Positions 61,110-64,000 of a DNA stretch of 64,000 nt are shown piece by piece. The stretch spans positions 2,046,001 through 2,110,000 of the forward strand of contig NZ_JAAQRC020000001.1 of assembly GCF_019216885.1 (NCBI RefSeq), read 5' to 3'. Source of the DNA: Methylobacterium sp. SyP6R (lineage in GTDB: Bacteria > Pseudomonadota > Alphaproteobacteria > Rhizobiales > Beijerinckiaceae). The notes beneath the pieces were generated by a model. It was given only the letters and a program-made list of their open reading frames with translations, did not search any database and was not told the DNA's origin. Position numbers and translations under genes: made by a program. Position 1 is the stretch's first letter. Every line of letters begins with the position of its first letter.

Positions 61110-63062
61110 TCAGCCGGCTTGCTTGACGCGCATGTACCACTCGACCAGGCGGCGGACCTGGCGCTCGGTATAGCCGCGGTCCTTCATCCGCTCGACGAAC
61201 TCGCCGTGCTTCTTCTCGGTCTCGCTGTCCTTCTTCGAACCGAAGGAGATCACCGGCAGGAGTTCCTCGACCTGGCTGAACATCCGCCGCTCGATCACCT
61301 CGCGGATCTTCTCGTAGGAGGTCCAGGATGGGTTGCGCCCGCCATGCTGGGCCCGCGAGCGCAGGGCGAACTTCACCACCTCGTTGCGGAAATCCTTCGG
61401 GTTGGCGATGCCCGCCGGCTTCTCGATCTTGGTGAGCTCCTGGTTCAGGAGTTCGCGGTTGAGCAGCTGCCCGGTCTCCGGATCCTTGAAGTCCTGGTCC
61501 TCGATCCAGGCGTCCGCATAGTCGATGTAGCGGTCGAACAGGTTCTGGCCGTAATCGTGGTACGATTCGAGGTACGCCTTCTGGATCTCGTGGCCGATGA
61601 ACTCGGCGTAGCGCGGCGCCAGCTCACCCTTGATGAATTCGAGGTAACGCTTCTCGGTCTCAGGCGGCAGCTGCTCGCGGCGCAGCGACTGTTCGAGGAC
61701 GTACATCAGGTGGACCGGGTCGGCCGAGACCTCGGTGGTGTCGTGGTTGAAGGTGGCGGCCATCACCTTGAAGGCGAAGCGGGTCGAGATCCCGTCCATG
61801 CCCTCGTCGACGCCGGCGGTGTCCTTGTATTCCTGCATCGAGCGGGCGCGGGGATCGACCTCGCGCAGGGACTCGCCGTCATAGACCCGCATCTTGGAGA
61901 AGACGTTGGAATTCGCGTGCTCGCGCAGCCGCGAGAGCACCGAGAACCGGGCCAGCATCTCCAGCGTGCCGGGGGCGCAGCGGGCGGTGGCCAGCTCGGA
62001 ACCCGAGACCAGCTTCTCGTAGATCCGCTGTTCCTCGGTCACCCGCAGGCAGTACGGCACCTTGATGACGTAGATGCGGTCGATGAAGGCTTCGTTGTTC
62101 TTGTTGGTCTTGAAGCTCTGCCACTCGGCCTCGTTCGAGTGGGCGAGGATGATGCCGGTGAACGGGATCGCGCCGATATTCTCGGTGCCGACATAGTTGC
62201 CCTCCTGCGTCGCGGTGAGCAGGGGGTGCAGCATCTTGATCGGCGCCTTGAACATCTCGACGAATTCGAGGATGCCCTGGTTCGCCCGGTTGAGGCCGCC
62301 CGAATAGGAATAGGCGTCGGGATCGGCCTGGCTCAGGGTCTCGAGCTTGCGGATGTCGACCTTGCCGACGAGGGACGAGATGTCCTGGTTGTTCTCGTCG
62401 CCCGGCTCGGTCTTGGCGATACCGATCTGGCGCAGGCGCGACGGGTTGACCTTGACGACCTTGAACTTGGAGATGTCGCCGCCGAACTCGTCGAGGCGCT
62501 TGAGGCACCACGGGCTCATCAGCCCGGTCAGGCGCCGCCGCGGCACGCCGTAGCGCTCCTCGATCATCGGCCCCATCGTCTCGGGGTCGAACAGCACCAG
62601 CGGGCTCTCGAAGACCGGGCTCATCTCGTTGCCGGCCTTGAGCACGTAGATGGGATGCACCTCCATCAGGGCCTTGAGCCGCTCGGCCAAGGAGGACTTG
62701 CCGCCACCGACCGGCCCGAGCAGGTAGAGGATCTGCTTGCGCTCCTCCAGACCTTGGGCGGCATGGCGGAAGAACGAGACGATCCGCTCGATCGTCTCCT
62801 CCATGCCGTAGAACTCGGAAAAGGCGGGATAGGTGCGGATGGTCCGGTTCATGAAGATCCGGCCCAGGCGCGGGTCCCGCGCCGTGTCGATGAACTCGGG
62901 CTTGCCGATCGCGTCGAGAATGCGCTCCGGCGCACTCGCGTACATCAGGGGATTGTCACGGCAGGCTTCGAGATATTCGGACAGGGACAGCTCCGCGTCC
63001 CGACGGGACTCGTAGCTGCGCGCGAAAGTTTGAAAGAGGTCGCTCGCTGACGGCATTGGCAT
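61110..63062 (-). CDS. prkA: PrkA family serine protein kinase / AAA protein
   Basis: The 650-residue protein has an N-terminal PrkA AAA-like domain with P-loop GPVGGGKS at residues 116-123, plus LDEFGGDISKFKVVKVNPSR, YSYSGGLNRANQGILEFVEM, FKAPIKMLHPLLTATQEGNY and IILAHSNEAEWQSFKTNKNN. The C-terminal PrkA domain ends RQVRRLVEWYMRVKQAG. PrkA proteins phosphorylate or act as AAA proteases in stress responses. It is the first gene of the prkA-yeaH-spoVR unit. The start could be Met1 or Met3. Confidence 0.95.
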   Translation of the reverse strand: MPMPSASDLFQTFARSYESRRDAELSLSEYLEACRDNPLMYASAPERILDAIGKPEFIDTARDPRLGRIFMNRTIRTYPAFSEFYGMEETIERIVSFFRHAAQGLEERKQILYLLGPVGGGKSSLAERLKALMEVHPIYVLKAGNEMSPVFESPLVLFDPETMGPMIEERYGVPRRRLTGLMSPWCLKRLDEFGGDISKFKVVKVNPSRLRQIGIAKTEPGDENNQDISSLVGKVDIRKLETLSQADPDAYSYSGGLNRANQGILEFVEMFKAPIKMLHPLLTATQEGNYVGTENIGAIPFTGIILAHSNEAEWQSFKTNKNNEAFIDRIYVIKVPYCLRVTEEQRIYEKLVSGSELATARCAPGTLEMLARFSVLSRLREHANSNVFSKMRVYDGESLREVDPRARSMQEYKDTAGVDEGMDGISTRFAFKVMAATFNHDTTEVSADPVHLMYVLEQSLRREQLPPETEKRYLEFIKGELAPRYAEFIGHEIQKAYLESYHDYGQNLFDRYIDYADAWIEDQDFKDPETGQLLNRELLNQELTKIEKPAGIANPKDFRNEVVKFALRSRAQHGGRNPSWTSYEKIREVIERRMFSQVEELLPVISFGSKKDSETEKKHGEFVERMKDRGYTERQVRRLVEWYMRVKQAG

Positions 63063-63417
63063 TCCGGACCCTCACGACATCGCCAGGATCATCCTGTCCC
63101 GCCTCGGATGCAATCGATATCCCCATGTTTGTCGCAGCGCGGCGACGTTCGGAGGGATGCGGAGGCGGCCAGGAGCCTGTATGCAGGCCGGCTGCGGGCA
63201 AGGCGCGTGCCGCGGCGGCCGGGAAAGTTGCAGATCCGCCAATGCCAAAGCCGGTGCGCGACCGGCCCTGTGCCGTAAAGGACACGCCCGTTCCGGTTTT
63301 TCCACACCCCTCGGAGCGTCGTCGTCTGCTCCGCGAGACGCTAGGGGAACGCCGGCCGCGAGGCCGCCGTTCCCGCTTCGTTTCGGATCCCGGGTCAGAT
63401 CGTCGTGTCGACCGCCG
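63063..63417. other. Gene-free region upstream of prkA
   Basis: No gene seen. A hairpin GAACGCCGGCC-GCGA-GGCCGCCGTTC (63347-63372, one mismatch) lies beyond the stop of the small secreted protein gene and may end its transcript. The segment 63063-63140 must hold the prkA promoter. I looked for a sigma-54 type GG-GC pair and did not find a convincing one. Confidence 0.4.
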
Positions 63418-63894
63418 TCACAGGTCGGTCGTGTCTTTCTTCGCGCCGTCCTTCGGCGCGTCCTTCGGGCCCTCCTTGGAGCCCGCGGGCCCGACGGTGA
63501 GCTTGATGGTCTGGGTGCTCACGTTGCCGTCGGTGCCCTTGATCTCCACCGTCACCTCGTCGGTGCCGGTGAAGCCCGCCTTGCTCTCGTAGAACAGGGC
63601 CTGGACGTTGGCGTCGGCGTTCGGGCAGCGATAGGTGGCGGGGGTCTTCACCTTGCCGGCGCGCTGGATCAGGGCGCCGTTCTTGGGCGGGCTCGTCACC
63701 TTCAATTCGGGCTGCGGCCCGAGCGAGCAATCCTTCTTCAGGTTCGGCACCATCACGAGCCGGACCTGCTTGCCGGAGGCGACGGAATGCTCGCGCACCT
63801 TGGCGGCCTGCGCGAAAGCGGGGCCGGCGGCCAGCACGGGCCCGGCGGCCATCAGGACGGCGAGCGCCAGGGTCGGGCGGAAATTGCTGGTCAT
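63418..63894 (-). CDS. Small secreted Ig-like protein of unknown function
   Basis: The 158-residue protein has signal peptide MTSNFRPTLALAVLMAAGPV ending near AFAQ. The mature part has two cysteines (KKDCSLGPQPELKVTSPPKN and PATYRCPNADANVQALFYES) that may form a disulfide, then GFTGTDEVTVEIKGTDGNVS and TQTIKLTVG, a pattern seen in Ig/cadherin-like repeats. The tail is lysine/aspartate-rich (KEGPKDAPKDGAKKDTTDL). I do not recognise a named family. It is a single gene. Confidence 0.7.
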   Translation of the reverse strand: MTSNFRPTLALAVLMAAGPVLAAGPAFAQAAKVREHSVASGKQVRLVMVPNLKKDCSLGPQPELKVTSPPKNGALIQRAGKVKTPATYRCPNADANVQALFYESKAGFTGTDEVTVEIKGTDGNVSTQTIKLTVGPAGSKEGPKDAPKDGAKKDTTDL

Positions 63895-64000
63895 GGGGCT
63901 TCAGGCTCTCCAAGGGGATGCCGGCCGCATGTGGGGAGCGGGCCCGGTGCCGTCGAGGGCCGGGGGCGTGTTTCCGGCGCGTAAATCCGTCAGTGCAGAA

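Noticed and set aside
59751..63050. A 1,099-codon open frame on the plus strand
   Set aside because: It runs fully antisense to yeaH and prkA, is rich in Arg, Gly, Asp, Val and His as expected for reverse frames of GC-rich genes, and has no family motif.

Overview
The window is very GC-rich, densely packed chromosomal DNA from an alphaproteobacterium, most likely a Methylobacteriaceae member (Methylobacterium-like). That assignment is inference. It rests on the combination of Usg, BcsS, DUF1476 (zeta ATPase inhibitor), DUF6867 inside a liv operon, a cox-type molybdenum hydroxylase operon, prkA-yeaH-spoVR, and several families of long G/C-rich intergenic palindromes. I see no rRNA, tRNA, CRISPR array, transposase, integrase or phage gene. 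No recognisable transcription-factor gene was found in the 64 kb.

Layout. 1-6.0 kb: tail of a metal ABC permease, a DUF2256 zinc-ribbon mini-gene, a formyltransferase, an iron-sulfur bacterial cryptochrome/photolyase, BcsS, Usg, ExoD and a LysE exporter. 6.0-16.1 kb (minus strand): a cox-type operon coxG-S-L-M-D-E followed by two XdhC half-proteins, a molybdopterin-binding protein and a MocA-like nucleotidyltransferase, which is an enzyme plus its cofactor-maturation kit. CoxL carries the form II motif AYRGAGR, so carbon monoxide is not a safe substrate call. 16.3-22.6 kb: a divergent branched-chain amino-acid uptake operon (livH-livM-livG-[LysE exporter]-livF-DUF6867-livJ) ending in a textbook terminator. 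23-27.6 kb: amidase, PQQ sugar dehydrogenase with its cytochrome c, and a cyanuric acid hydrolase/barbiturase family protein.

27.9-41.3 kb is one co-directional, mostly overlapping cluster: four glycosyltransferase domains, a polysaccharide-deacetylase-like domain, a double-ATPase peptide ABC protein, a methyltransferase-like protein, a family 5 solute-binding protein, two permeases and a Nudix hydrolase. It looks like an envelope-glycan and peptide-import unit. 41.4-64 kb holds small and mixed genes: a DUF4258-DUF2283 toxin-antitoxin-like pair, SIMPL, DEAD-box helicase, nitronate monooxygenase, a lipase with six C-terminal repeats, an MFS carrier, thioesterase, histidine phosphatase, an orphan solute-binding protein, cyclase, 3-hydroxyacyl-CoA dehydrogenase, glucokinase, VOC protein, DUF892 ferritin-like protein, zeta subunit, the spoVR-yeaH-prkA triad and a small secreted protein.

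The most striking signal is that long palindromic repeats of the kind found between genes elsewhere in the window sit in open reading frame inside three genes of the glycan/peptide cluster: within a signal peptide (57 extra codons), in the inter-domain linker of a glycosyltransferase, and as the joint between a glycosyltransferase and a deacetylase-like domain. These palindromes appear to act as protein-coding, frame-tolerated insertions and may have created a gene fusion.
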